From NCBI GenBank assembly GCA_963971305.1, contig OZ020303.1:64914867-64978866 (forward strand): a stretch of DNA of 64,000 bases, read 5' to 3'. The notes under the pieces are model-generated. The model had not been told where the DNA came from. It ran no database searches and saw nothing but the letters and a program-made list of their open reading frames with translations. Numbering within the stretch: the stretch's first letter is position 1; each line of letters starts with the position of its first letter. The position numbers and the translations under genes are program-made. Positions 34,151 through 45,682 of the stretch are shown here, one piece after another. The DNA comes from Arcuatula senhousia (taxonomy: Eukaryota > Mollusca > Bivalvia > Mytilida > Mytilidae).

Positions 34151-36214
34151 TGTGACTGACCCAATAGATAGTAACATCAGAATAAATAAGCAGATTTTTA
34201 AGAAAGGGTGGCTTATAAATCTTGCTTTTGAAAACAAGAGCTGCACATTGACTTGACAAAAACATATCCTATGAATCATTATTAAAGTACCCCTATTCTT
34301 TACAGAATGTCTATGTTTTTGAAAAAAAATACTAGTAGACTCAATTAAAAATTCGGTTCAAAAGCAAGTAATGGTAAACCATACCTCGCTAACGCCTCAG
34401 AATTAAGTTTATTATTTGCAAAATGGCTTTTTGAAGTCTTTAAAAGTAATGTCTCATACATAATTTATTCTAAATTAAATTTTACTTTTAAAACTAGACA
34501 TTAGGATTAAAGGGGTCACTTATAGGCAAAAGTAGCAAATATTATGAGAGACCGGAAGTATTTTTTTCAAGTACAGTGTAACTTTCTCAGGTAGATTATG
34601 AGCTAAAAAATAAATTTGATGTATAAACTAACACATTATGATGAAAAATGTTTAAAATGTCCATAAAAATTTACAAATTTTATTTTAAAAAATTATGGGT
34701 GTAACAATTTCGAAAATCCATAGCTGAATTTTGGCGCTATTATTACGCCTTACACCGTCAACATGTAGGGGGATTGTGACAAAAATCCTCTTTTCTATAT
34801 TCTTATCTAACACAATAATGATTTTTATTGCCGTTGAGTAAAAAGAAACCTTAAAAATTTGGCTTTTTTATGATTTGACATATTTTTTACAATTTCTATG
34901 GGTTGACCTTTGACCCCCAATTGATAAAAACGTGACCATTTCTCATTTTTACGAACAAAATTTCTGAATGCGTCTCATGATTCTCTTTCCAATGATATAT
35001 CATATAGCCGTATGGTCTTCCGGTCCATTAAGTCAAAAAAATTTATCTTAAGGTTGCAGGCCTATATACAGGTCTATGCTCTGATGAAGAAGAAAACAAA
35101 ATATCCAATAGGAAAGACCAGTCATGCAAGGTATTAAAATTGTCTTGTATTTTACATTGTCATTTTTGAAATAGTAACAAAAACTGTGTAACCATGATAA
35201 AGGAATATAAGATCAAACTTTGGACGTGTTACTTGCTTGGCACATATCGGGCACATTTATGTATATACGCACCAACAGGACTCATAATCTCAGATATTTT
35301 GTCATTAGCAACCAAGAGAAATGTTTTTCAGATCGTTTTATGAAGGTTGCCTTTATAAATATTAAGTTTTGTCTAGTATAAACACATTTATCTGTGCCAC
35401 GGTTATGGGAATACATTTGTATATGCACGTACATATGATGCTGAGATATAAATTTATCTTGAAATTGCATGTATATTTCTATATTTCTTACTTTGTCCGT
35501 GTCGGATTTTTTTTTTCAAAAAGGATACATGAGAGAACAACATATATATCAAGTTCAACTGCAATTATTTTTTATGAGTTGTATGGCCATTAAGGAATGT
35601 ATACCTCTTCAGTAGCATCAAAGGTAGTTTTATTTATTATGTTAAAAGTTGTTGATCAATATTTTCATGCTGACATGGTTGATAATTTCAGGTGTCTTTT
35701 TGTGATTGTGTAATATTCAAAATTCAGATGGAATAAATGGCAGGAATATTGTCTTTATGTAATGTACGTCTACTCCAAGAAGTATCGCTATTTATTAAAG
35801 TTTTAAAGGTTAAATATTTAATCAAGCTGTTAATCTCCATGTACTATGTTTTTTTACTGTCTTCCTTGTTTCTTTGTTGTTAAATTGTATTTATGTTGTA
35901 TTCTTTGAATTTTTGTATGCTCATGTGCCGGAGTTTATTAATAAAATCTTGAATCAAAATTGTATTCAATTAATTGCACTCTTTAGATGAAAGAAACAAA
36001 AGATATGATCAATTTTTATTCTTTATTGATAAGATAATCAATTCAACAACAAACAATACTTAACAAAACATTTAGATACAGGTCATTGTTTGATTTAATC
36101 AAATTAATTTAATTGGATTATAAATTCTGACACAATAAACAAGGTGATCAAATTGTGAATTGATTTAATTTAATCAAACAATTACCTTTAAAGGTGAAAC
36201 CATACATTGTAACT
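34151..36214. other. Element interior without genes; possible LINE 3'UTR
   Basis: No coding frame is supported. The end at 35600-35965, closing with TTATTAATAAAATCTTGAATC, looks like a LINE 3'UTR tail on the plus strand. Confidence 0.4.
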
Positions 36215-36219
36215 TTATT

Positions 36220-38639
36220 CAAGGAGGCCTAACCGTTTATCGAGAAATATGGTCCGTTAAAAGGTGTTTCACGGTTTTTGTGGTCCGTTAAAGTCGCCGT
36301 GACAGTCCGTTAACCAGGTATAATCGAGAAAAAACACTGAAGGTCAGTAATTAATTTGTTATATCATAATTAATACGCATTTTAGATTTATAAAAATTAC
36401 ATCTGTCAAAATGAAAATGAATGACTGTTCGATACGATTTGGATTTGTGTAAAAATAGTTCTATAAAACTTCATAAAATGAAAAGGCGTGTGGCTCCTTA
36501 GTATTTTAAAGGTTGCAAATGTAAACATGTTTACCTCATTTTTATCAATTTCTCTTTTTATATAACAAAACATATGTTTTGGTTGATATCCTTAGAAAGT
36601 ACAATAATGAATCAACATTCTGTTTAATTTTCAATGCTCTATGTTATATAATAATTTTGTAATAGGGGAAAAGCTATAAAATATGGTCCGTTAAGGACTG
36701 ATGACATATTATTTTGTCCGTTAAGTTGGTCCGTTAAGTGCCTGTGACAAAATATAAATGTCGTTAAATAACATAAATAGATGAAGATTAAAATAGTTAT
36801 GTTTGATATGACATATCATAATTATACTATAAGGACTGAACGCTAGTATACAGAAGAAAAGACAAAATTCATGTGGATTTATCGAAACTAAAATACATAC
36901 ATTCGAATATATGCACCATTCTAGATCATTCTACGAAACAACGGTATTGTAAACATACAATACATGTGTATATGATTATATGAAAGAAGCAATAAGCTAC
37001 TAATTATTAATAAATATAATGAACACGGTTCAATACAGTCTGTTTTGGTTATCTATTTTAGGCAATGAAAGAAAAAAAGAACAAAAATTATGGAATTAAA
37101 AATCATAAATGGAGAAAAATATCTAAAGATGATGGGATTTGTACCACAGACACATTTCTGGAACTTTAGACCGTACTGTAACCGACGAAATTTTCAAAAC
37201 TCCACACATACAAACTGACGTCCAAGACATTCACTCACTACTTCCTGAAGTGATACTCCAATTGCAGATCAATGGCTTTTTCACATACCTCTTAATATTT
37301 TTTCGACTCGTGGCAAACAAAACCTTCGACTTTCAGAACACATGCTTTCTTCTTTTCTGCGACAATTTACGATTTTGGGCATCAACAACTACAACTCTCA
37401 TGCGATGTCCGTTCAAGGCAACGAAACAGTTTTGGTCACTCGGCAAAATTCGATTTCACGGTATATATATCCGATTCATGTCTGGTTACAATAACACAGG
37501 CCAATCCTCTATCGAATATGGTTTGTATGACCCTTTGGATGCTAAAATTAACTTTGCAGTACCTAAAAACATTAATGTTAATGATACGTCTATATATGAT
37601 ATCAGAGGACCCGGTAAATTTCCAGAAATGATCTACATGATAGCTTCCTCAAACTCTTAAAATTTGTTTGTTTTGATATTTGACCGAAAAAAAACTAGCT
37701 CCTGGTTTAGCTAGCGATGATCGAAGGCGGCGATGTTGACTTGCTAGGTTTATATGTACATATCCCAATTACCAAGGTTTTATCCTTTATTTATTTTTTT
37801 TTTCAATATCTCTCCTGTCGCTTTTTATATTTTTTTCATTAATAAATGTAACACATTATTATTCTTTTTGTATCATATATGTAAGTATTTCCAAATAAAA
37901 TACATTTTAATAAAATCAATAATTGTGTTCAGATTTATTTCCATTGCCACAAACTCGTGTAAATATTTTAGGCATTTATATTATATCAAAAATAATACAA
38001 TAATTCTGGGAAACCTCTGACAAAGATATCATCGATTTTGCCAGTTTTAATAATTATAGGATTCGCTATATAAAGATTTATTTCCATCAGACCTGCATTT
38101 TCAAAATGTGAGACATGCATCATTAACGGACCTAAAAAGTGTCACGTGCCTCTTAACGGACCATGTTTCTCAAAGTAATACCAATTTCGGCATTTTTGAC
38201 CCAATATTAATATTTTGGTCCAGAAAATCCTTCCCTTATGTTTTTTATTGTGCAAGTAGCACAAGACTGGCTATAAAACAAATGTTTCAAAGACGAAAAT
38301 AACGTCTTTTAATGCATTTTTCGTCATTATAAGGTCACAATTTTGCAGAAGGTAGGTCTCCGCCTTTTCGTTTTGCGAAGAAGTGTCAAATCAAATCAAA
38401 ATGTTTTTTGCGGGAAGTTTTTCGTGAATAAAAACCATTTGGACACATCTATCACAAGTTTCACTTATTTACTATATTTTAGCATCAGAGTTAATTTCGT
38501 AAAAATAAATGAATTTGTTTTCCATAAAACTACTTAACGGACTGCCTCGTGCAACATTTAACGGACAAAACCGTAATGTTAACCTATAGTAGAAACACGT
38601 AACGGACAAAATGCCTCGATAAACGGTTAGGCCTCCTTG
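36220..38639. mobile_element. Nested 2.4 kb element with GTCCGTTAA inverted ends
   Basis: The ends are a perfect inverted repeat starting CAAGGAGGCCTAACCGTTTA and continuing to CGAG. A 5-base target duplication TTATT lies at 36215-36219 and 38640-38644. Six GTCCGTTAA motifs (near 36252, 36283, 36305, 36686, 36716, 36729) point inward on the left, and five inverted ones (near 38123, 38153, 38533, 38557, 38600; the last is TAACGGAC) on the right. It carries one ORF and no recognisable transposase. Confidence 0.9.
37139..37660 (+). CDS. Unknown ORF inside the nested element, probably decayed
   Basis: 173 codons, codon composition more balanced than nearby shadows. Blocks such as FFRLVANKTFDFQNTCFLLF, RFHGIYIRFMSGYNNTGQSS and YDPLDAKINFAVPKN look protein-like. 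There are no transmembrane segments beyond one hydrophobic stretch and no catalytic motif I recognise. It could be the N-terminal part of the element's own protein, perhaps of the same system as the cysteine-rich gene at 32598-33642, because both sit in elements with the same end design. That link is inference. Confidence 0.4.
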   Translation: MYHRHISGTLDRTVTDEIFKTPHIQTDVQDIHSLLPEVILQLQINGFFTYLLIFFRLVANKTFDFQNTCFLLFCDNLRFWASTTTTLMRCPFKATKQFWSLGKIRFHGIYIRFMSGYNNTGQSSIEYGLYDPLDAKINFAVPKNINVNDTSIYDIRGPGKFPEMIYMIASSNS

Positions 38640-39040
38640 TTATTAGACAAGCACTAATTATAAACATACAGCACTATCAATTCTTTATTAACTTTAAACT
38701 ATTACAGTTTATCAGTATAAAATTGTACATCAGACAGTATAGTAATATAGCGGTTATACAAGTATATACGTCAGAAATTATCGTTACAATATATTTGACT
38801 AAACATTATTCCTTATCTTAATTAAAGGCATTTAATAAATATTTCCCTAAATTGCACAGCTCTTTAACATTTTCCACACAAAGCAGTTGTACTAGTTTAA
38901 AGGCTGAAGGCCTAGACCAATAATACTTCTTTATATATTTTTTACGTAAATAACAATTACACTATCATGACTATGAAAATAGTTTGTTCAAGCATTTATG
39001 TTCAAGTTTTCATTCACCATCACAATCATTTATTTATTCA

Positions 39041-39620
39041 AGATTCAAGATTCAAGATTTTATTTACTCTCAGACAGAATACACTGTATAACAAGAGGCA
39101 AATACAACATATATACAAATTTAAATGGCTTGACAAGACAATGAACGTATTTACACATGATATCAGAACATATATAATCAATCAATTGTAACATAACAAA
39201 CATACATTTATAAGCACGTGCATGGCTAATTATAATATAAACTATACTTTAAGCGGAATATACTTTCAAATTCAGGTATGTTTCATATGTATTATAAAAA
39301 TAATAATATAGTTTAAAGCAAATTAGATAGTTTTTGTGTAAATAATGAAATATTGTTGAGAACAATCGTGTTACAATATTTGATCATACCACTAATTTTT
39401 TCAACACTTGGATTTAGTCTGTAATATTTTGGAACATATTTATGTCTGAGTTTTGTTACATTTTCACAAGAACAGATAAATAAATAATGATATTCATTCC
39501 CTTTATCAGAATTATTACATAATGGGCAGGTCCTTTCATTTCTTGGAACATTGCTCCATCTGCCTGTTTCAATTGGTATATTTATATTAGAACACCTATA
39601 TAATTTTGGTAATATATATA
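39041..39620 (-). mobile_element. 3' end of a CR1/L2-like LINE
   Basis: Minus-strand frame ending at TAA 39313-39315 reads IPIETGRWSNVPRNERTCPL, CNNSDKGNEYHYLFICSC and KYVPKYYRLNPSVEKISGM, the cysteine/histidine knuckle region at the end of many non-LTR retrotransposon ORF2 proteins. The 3'UTR ends in repeats of AATCTTGA (39036-39062), a typical tail. The 5' side is lost; the minisatellite begins 70 bases beyond. Confidence 0.8.
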
Positions 39621-39687
39621 CGTCTACTTTTTCTCAGTTTTATCAAATAGATTAAAAAAAGAAAATGTATTAAGACATGCAAATAAT

Positions 39688-40950
39688 TTAATGCTGGATC
39701 TGGCTGAGGTGCTGGATCTGGCTGAGGTTCTGGGTCTGGCTGAGGTTCTGGGTCTGGCTGAGGTGCTGGATCTGGCTGAGGTGCTGGATCTGGCTGAGGT
39801 GCTGGATCTGGCTGAAGTGCTGGTTCTGGCTGAGGTGCTGGGTCTGGCTGAGGTTCTGGGTCTGGCTGAGGTGCTGGGTCTGGCTGAGGTGCTGGGTCTG
39901 GCTGAGGTGCTGGGTCTGGCTGAGGTGCTGGTTCTGGCTGAGGTTCTGGGTCTGGCTGAGGTGCTGGATCTGGCTGAGGTGCTGGGTCTGGCTGAGGTGC
40001 TGGGTCTGGCTGAGGTGCTGGGTCTGGCTGAGGTGCTGGGTCTGGCTGAGGTTCTGGGTCTGGCTGAGGTGCTGGGTCTGGCTGAGGTGCTGGGTCTGGC
40101 TGAGGTGCTGGGTCTGGCTGAGGTGCTGGGTCTGGCTGAGGTTCTGGGTCTGGCTGAGGTGCTGGGTCTGGCTGAGGTGCTGGTTCTGGCTGAGGTGCTG
40201 GTTCTGGCTGAGGTTCTGGGTCTGGCTGAGGTGCTGGGTCTGGCTGAGGTGCTGGGTCTGGCTGAGGTGCTGGGTCTGGCTGAGGTGCTGGGTCTGGCTG
40301 AGGTGCTGGGTCTGGCTGAGGTGCTGGATCTGGCTGAGGTGCTGGGTCTGGCTGAGGTGCTGGATCTGGCTGAGGTGCTGGATCTGGCTGAGGTGCTGGA
40401 TCTGGCTGAGGTGCTGGATCTGGCTGAGGTGCTGGATCTGGCTGAGGTGCTGGTTCTGGCTGAGGTGCTGGGTCTGGCTGAGGTGCTGGTTCTGGCTGAG
40501 GTGCTGGGTCTGGCTGAGGTGCTGGGTCTGGCTGAGGTGCTGGGTCTGGCTGAAGTGCTGGTTCTGGCTGAGGTGCTGGGTCTGGCTGAAGTGCTGGTTC
40601 TGGCTGAGGTGCTGGGTCTGGCTGAGGTGCTGGTTCTGGCTGAGGTGCTGGGTCTGGCTGAGGTGCTGGGTCTGGCTGAGGTGCTGGGTCTGGCTGAGGT
40701 GCTGGTTCTGGCTGAGGTGCTGGGTCTGGCTGAGGTGCTGGGTCTGGCTGAGGTGCTGGTTCTGGCTGAGGTGCTGGGTCTGGCTGAGATGCTGGATCTG
40801 GCTGAGGTGCTGGATCTGGCTGAGGTGCTGGATCTGGCTGAGGTGCTGGGTCTGGCTGAGGTGCTGGTTCTGGCTGAGGTGCTGGGTCTGGCTGAGGTGC
40901 TGGGTCTGGCTGAGGTGCTGGGTCTGGCTAAGGTGCTGGATCAGGTCTTG
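39688..40950 (-). repeat. 18-bp minisatellite, about 70 copies
   Basis: Unit CTGGGTCTGGCTGAGGTG on the plus strand, 70 copies with single-base variants, no length change. 18 is a multiple of three, so two plus-strand and three minus-strand frames stay open. On the minus strand the frame PQP[D/E]P[A/E] shows the most conservative variation and continues upstream into an exon-like frame (40951-41020), so this was probably a coding repeat. That frame now has a TAG near 40928. Confidence 0.95.
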
Positions 40951-41020
40951 GCCAGTTGCGTTCTTCACATGGTCTGCATATAAACTCCAACACATTACCA
41001 TGTCTTGCTTGATTGTAGGT
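40951..41020 (-). pseudogene. Exon-like frame entering the Pro-rich repeat
   Basis: After a minus-strand acceptor CTCTACAG at 41021 the frame reads TYNQARHGNVLEFICRPCEE, RNWPRPDPAP and then the repeats. CRPC is a possible metal or disulphide motif. The stop in the second repeat suggests decay. No parent gene is identified. Confidence 0.45.
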
Positions 41021-41537
41021 CTGTAGAGATATACCTAAAAGTAAAAAGATACCAAGCATACATTAAGAGATATATATAGTTCATTTAACATAAAACCGCA
41101 AAGAATCAAGAGCATGTCTTTCAATCAATTCTATTTTATACTTAAAAATTATTTTTTTCCATACACAAACCATTCATTTAGGTTAAACCTGATTAACTAT
41201 AAACAAACCTGTGTTGCATATATAGTCTATGTTGCCACCTATCACAGATGTCACATGAAACAGCATGCTGGCGAGGTCATTTTTATTTTTATTTTTATTG
41301 AAATGAAACAACAATCATTTTCCATATTTTTATTATATTAAAACATTTGCCATCGTTAAAACTGTTCACAGCTTGCTTCTCTGAAATAATCATAAGCCTG
41401 TTTATTAACTTTAAAAATATATGAGACCATCTATACCCTTACCTATTAGTCATTGTATATACAGGGCGAACGGACCCATCTATAGGGCGAACGAACCCAG
41501 GGCGAACGTAGGACTAGGGCGAACGGACCCGATACCT

Positions 41538-41660
41538 CTGTGCGTGCTGAAAAATTGTGGGAAATAGTAATACATCGTCCCAAATTATCTCGTCCCAGGC
41601 ATTATTCGAAATTTTCAATGGAATTATTTACGCAAGCTTTTAAGGCAATGTCTTTCTCAT
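41538..41660 (+). repeat. Right half of the split GCGAGCGAAGC repeat
   Basis: Resumes at TGTGCGTGCTGAAAAATTG and matches 29319-29455 through TCGTCCCAGGCATTATTCG to AAGGCAATGTCTTTCTC. Confidence 0.88.
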
Positions 41661-41967
41661 ATTACATATTATATGAAAACGAAAATGTCCACTTACCTCA
41701 CTCGGTAAATTGAACGATTCTGTCAGAATAAAATATCGCTTGTAGCTTGAACTCCTTCGGAAATACTTTGCTGTTTGTCGTTCGTGTTATCGCTTATGTG
41801 AAATACTGAAAGCTATATACAATTTTACTTGTTTACTGGAAAATGAAAGTACAATCTAGAACAAAATCTTTGTTTATATTTATTTTTAGATCGTCGAGAA
41901 TCTTCTGCGCTATGAATCGACGAATCCCGAATCATCCGAATATTCTAGACCTAAAATTTAGTCTCGA

Positions 41968-42606
41968 CTACCAAGGTAGTGAGTCTGGGAAAACACCTAT
42001 TGATTTCTCGTAACCACTAGGTGGCGATCGTTATACCTTTTAACCTTTACCACGTGTGTATATGACGTGTTTAGCATACAAGATTCATTTCAATCTGAAA
42101 TGAACCAACTTTAAAAACTCAACGTTTCATTTGTCTTCCGTGGTTTTTGACAACTGGTTCTGCAAAATCGAGAATCGGATTGGTCAAACGTGTATGGTTC
42201 TGTAATCAAGAATGTCCCCATTTTTAACTCCAATAAACATAAACAATTTCCAAAACCAGGTAGACGCCCGTAAGTACAATTTAACGATAAAACGATTTTT
42301 TTTTTATTGTTAACAAAACCAACTTGTGTTCAAAAATGTAAAATATGATGTCTTATTATAAAATAAGAAATGCTATGTTATAAGAGAACAACTCGCATCA
42401 ATTCGAGAAGTTATCTCGCTGTTGCATTTGCATAAATTCACTGAACCATAGGCACGAAATTCTGAACATACGGTTGAGTGATTTTCGTCAAACACTATGA
42501 TAAAGCCTGAAAGTACTCCGAACGTACACATAACAAAATAGGTAATTAATGGGACTGTTCCAGACTCTTATCATCTATTGATAAGCGTCTGGGTGATCGA
42601 GACTAC
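41968..42606 (+). repeat. 636-base repeat, copy 2
   Basis: Nearly identical to 31064-31699, same orientation. Flanked by ACTACC on both sides (41967-41972 and 42602-42607), a possible target duplication. Located outside the 11.4 kb element. Confidence 0.88.
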
Positions 42607-43013
42607 CGAAAATTGCGTTCTTTTGGAATTTTTGAGTTTATTTTTAGTAACAAAAAAAGCGCAGTAGAATATTCTGCAGCCTTCAGGATGTTTTCATACG
42701 AGAGACCTGTTCTCGAATATCTATTCTAGATGTATACTTAGATTCACCCTGTTGTCGATTGCATAACGATTCGTATGTTGCATAATAGGATGTTAAATAG
42801 TTCGTCATTAGGATTGATTTTAATGCCAGTTTGTGAATAAATTAGAGTCTGTGTAAAATTTTATCAATGATCAATTAAAAAAAAAATACCGAAAAGTCAC
42901 CATTCGGTGCATTATCGCGCTACACATGCTACAAGCAGTTAAATTTCATGTATTACTGCGCAAACTATTAGCATAATATACACAAACAGATTGAACTTTT
43001 CAAGATATGTTAA

Positions 43014-43322
43014 TTGGAGGGGGGCAAGGGGGTTAGCTGTTCCTGTGTTATTGGCTTAAATTGGTTCTCTGTTAGCTGTTATTGCAGATATCAGATTTAA
43101 TGTTAACTGTTATTGGCCAGTTCTGTGTTAACTGTTATTGAAGAAATTCAGTTTACTGTTACCTGTTATTGAATAATATAATTTTATGTTATCTGTTATT
43201 AAAAATAGTATGTTAGCTAAATTGAAATGGTCAGTCCACAAATATCAATTCTCTGTTATCTGTTATTGGGAAAATCAATTCCCTGTTAAGGTGTTATTGG
43301 ACCCCCCCTTGACCCCCCTCTT
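43014..43322. mobile_element. MITE with G-rich ends and CTGTTATTG tandem core
   Basis: Ends GGGGGGCAAGGGGGTTAGC and CCCCCCTTGACCCCCC are inverted. The core repeats variants of GTTAGCTGTTATTG about eight times. Confidence 0.65.
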
Positions 43323-44489
43323 AATTTTTTCATCGTTTTATCGTTTTGGCAATTCTTTTCTTATGTATTTATGAACCATGCAAACATTTTGCGATCTTAA
43401 TGATATAATTTGTTTTAAAGTTATCAATAAGGCATTGAACTCGTGATGTTATTTTATGAAAACAAGATGGCTGGATCATTGTGGATCGATTCGTTCTTAG
43501 TTTCATGTGCATGTACACAGCCTGTTTGAGAGACATCAGTAAAGTTTGACTTGAGGCTCAACGAGATAATTTAACTACTAAAAATTTCTGTTGTCCGGAA
43601 TACCCTACACTACAGACCACCTGGGGGTGGGGGGGGGGGGGGGGGGTAACTCAGATGTGCGGCCTAGAAGTTTCATAAAATATTCTTCTTCTTCTTCTTC
43701 TTCTATACCCACCCTATTCATATATTGGCCTGCTAAAAAAAGACACCCATTCATATATTTTTAATGCATTTGAAATTACACAGAATAGATCCACAGAGTT
43801 GTAGGAAGCCAAACGTTAAAAATTATAAAAGGCTTTCAAGGCCCTTTTGAGCTTAGCTGGGTGGCCTGTCCTATCAACATTTTTTCAGTTTGCAATGCCA
43901 AAAACCATTAGTAGGTGCACCTAATGATACTAAGCAATCGTATGCTTCGAAATTATCTGTAACCTGTTCTTCCAGACGAATGACCACCTACAAAAGAATC
44001 ATTCAATTCCCATATTGTTTTATAACTAGAAAGTGCCATAAAACATATTGGTATACGGTTTGTTCAAATGATGCTTATAACAATGAATGAATACCTTCAA
44101 CCTTATCTTTCATTCTAGTATGGTATGTATTACTTACTATGATGCTAAATGCATTATGCATATTTCAGGAGCCTAACTGTGACATATATGTAACTCGAGT
44201 ACCAATGGATATGGTTTTAACCATATCCTTTCTTGTTACTAATAAACAGGACTCTCTGATTTTTTTTTAAACCAACATAAGCGAGCCTGATAAAAACGTC
44301 GTTCTCAGTAGCAGATATTGTTTTGATATGTCTCTTTTGGTCTAATAATAGCCCTTACTATGATTTTGGGTTAAATCAAAGAAAAAGTTCAACATTAGAC
44401 AAGAATCAATTCTGTTCCTCAATATTGGGTGGAAACTGCATGACCTTCTTCAGCGGGTGATTACTGGCTATCTTTAAGAAAGCATTACA

Positions 44490-44692
44490 TTTATTAATAA
44501 ATGGGGGGGGTAGGAGGGGGTATGATCCCGAGAAATCCCGGATTCCCGCGAAAAAAAATGTGTGATTCCCGCATCCCGAAAAATGAAAATGGCTAAATCC
44601 CGTTCCCGTTAAGGGTTTTCCCAAATTCCCGTTGAAATAAATGGGCTTTCCCGCTGTCCCGCAAAAGGTCCTACCGACCCTCATAAATTGTT
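44490..44692. mobile_element. Short MITE with TTCCCG repeats
   Basis: Ends AATAAATGGGGGGGTAGGA and TCCTACCGACCCTCATAAATT are imperfect inverses. The interior repeats AAATCCCG and TTCCCG on one strand. Confidence 0.55.
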
Positions 44693-45135
44693 TGTTGTGT
44701 CTTTAACGTTAACTGTCTTTAACTGATATTGTTTAATTAACCGAAATCTGTCCGTCACAAAATAATTTCTCCAATTTTAACAATAGATTTTTGGGTTCGA
44801 ACCCCCTTTTTCCTTCAAAACTGCAATATAAGTCTGCTCCTGCAGCCACGGTCAATTGACTTTTGGATTTTATACAGATTTTGTCTAAGGTGGGACGATA
44901 CCAAATTCATCTTCGCTAGCCAAGGGTTACGATCCGCTACCTCTCATCATGAAATAAAAAATAGGGGTCACAGACTTCGTTTTTTTTTAATAAATTCATT
45001 TGAAAACTTTTCAAATTTTGCCGGAAAATTAACAAAGACACATAGGACAAACACAGTCTCAACACCTTGTTTTTTTACTTTTTGTGCACGAAAATGGACT
45101 AACGATATCCAAATTATGACTAAAAACTAACATTA

Positions 45136-45557
45136 TAGCGAGCATAGCTCGCAAGCGGGCACGAAGTGCCCGCTCGAGCGGAGAGCTCTACGGTATTTGT
45201 TTCCGCGAGAAATTTGCTAATGCTGATTTAGATTTTTTATGGTCCGGAAAGGGTTATTATTTTTACAGGTCCGGAGTGAATGTTAAAATAATTTATAAGA
45301 AAAGAAATAATGCTTAAAAAAATAATAAATTGCGTTTTTTACAAGAAAATAATATTCTTAAAATAATAAATACACATAAGCTGCTCGTTTCGTCTTGGTT
45401 ATATGCACGTACGAAACTAACGTGTCTCGAAGCTTGATCGCCCCGTACAATCTCGCCCCAAAATAAGCAAATGGAAATATTGGAAATTAAATGATAGCGA
45501 TATCCCTGAATGTCGACATTTAGAACAAAAAATGAGTCCCTTTTAGCTATGCTCGCA
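45136..45557. mobile_element. MITE related to 6108-6605, reversed
   Basis: Ends TAGCGAGCATAGCT and AGCTATGCTCGCA. Shares the GAGCGGAGAGCTCTACGG block and the TCCGGAAAGG/TCCGGAGTGAAT segments with the first copy. Confidence 0.7.
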
Positions 45558-45682
45558 TTTAGGCAATGCCTACTCCATATTAATGCTTGAAATTTTTTGC
45601 GATAATGGACATGTCACGGACTTCGTTTTTAGGTATGACCAGGTATGGTCTCCTAAACATTGCCATTACGCATAAAATGCAA

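Larger units (their letters stand above)
30095..41537. mobile_element. 11.4 kb element with iterated GTCCGTTCGCCC inverted ends
   Basis: The left end (30099-30185) has three GGGTCCGTTCGCC motifs plus GTTCGCC variants; the right end (41464-41531) is its inverse with the same order and spacing. Flanks CTGCGCGTG (30086-30094) and CTGTGCGTG (41538-41546) are a 9-base target duplication with one mismatch, and the empty site is seen at 29198-29460. Cargo: a copy of a 636-base repeat, a decayed cysteine-rich protein gene, a nested 2.4 kb element, a LINE end and an 18-bp minisatellite. No transposase is recognised. Confidence 0.85.
42607..45135. other. Gene-free region with MITEs and simple repeats
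   Basis: No exon is supported. It contains the elements at 43014-43322 and 44490-44692, a poly-G run at about 43625-43656 and (TTC)n at 43682-43703. Confidence 0.6.

Noticed and set aside
39688..41001. 437-codon minus ORF (HLSQTQ)n and 430-codon plus ORF (LGLAEV)n as genes
   Set aside because: Openness follows from an 18-base unit lacking stops. Substitutions in these frames are radical; the Pro-rich frame explains the data better.
31064..42606. LTR retrotransposon with 636-base LTRs
   Set aside because: The left copy lies inside the 11.4 kb element and the right one outside it, there is no TG...CA, and no gag-pol lies between.
43617..43703. Poly-G and (TTC)n as functional sites
   Set aside because: Simple sequence; no evidence beyond possible G-quadruplex or triplex propensity.
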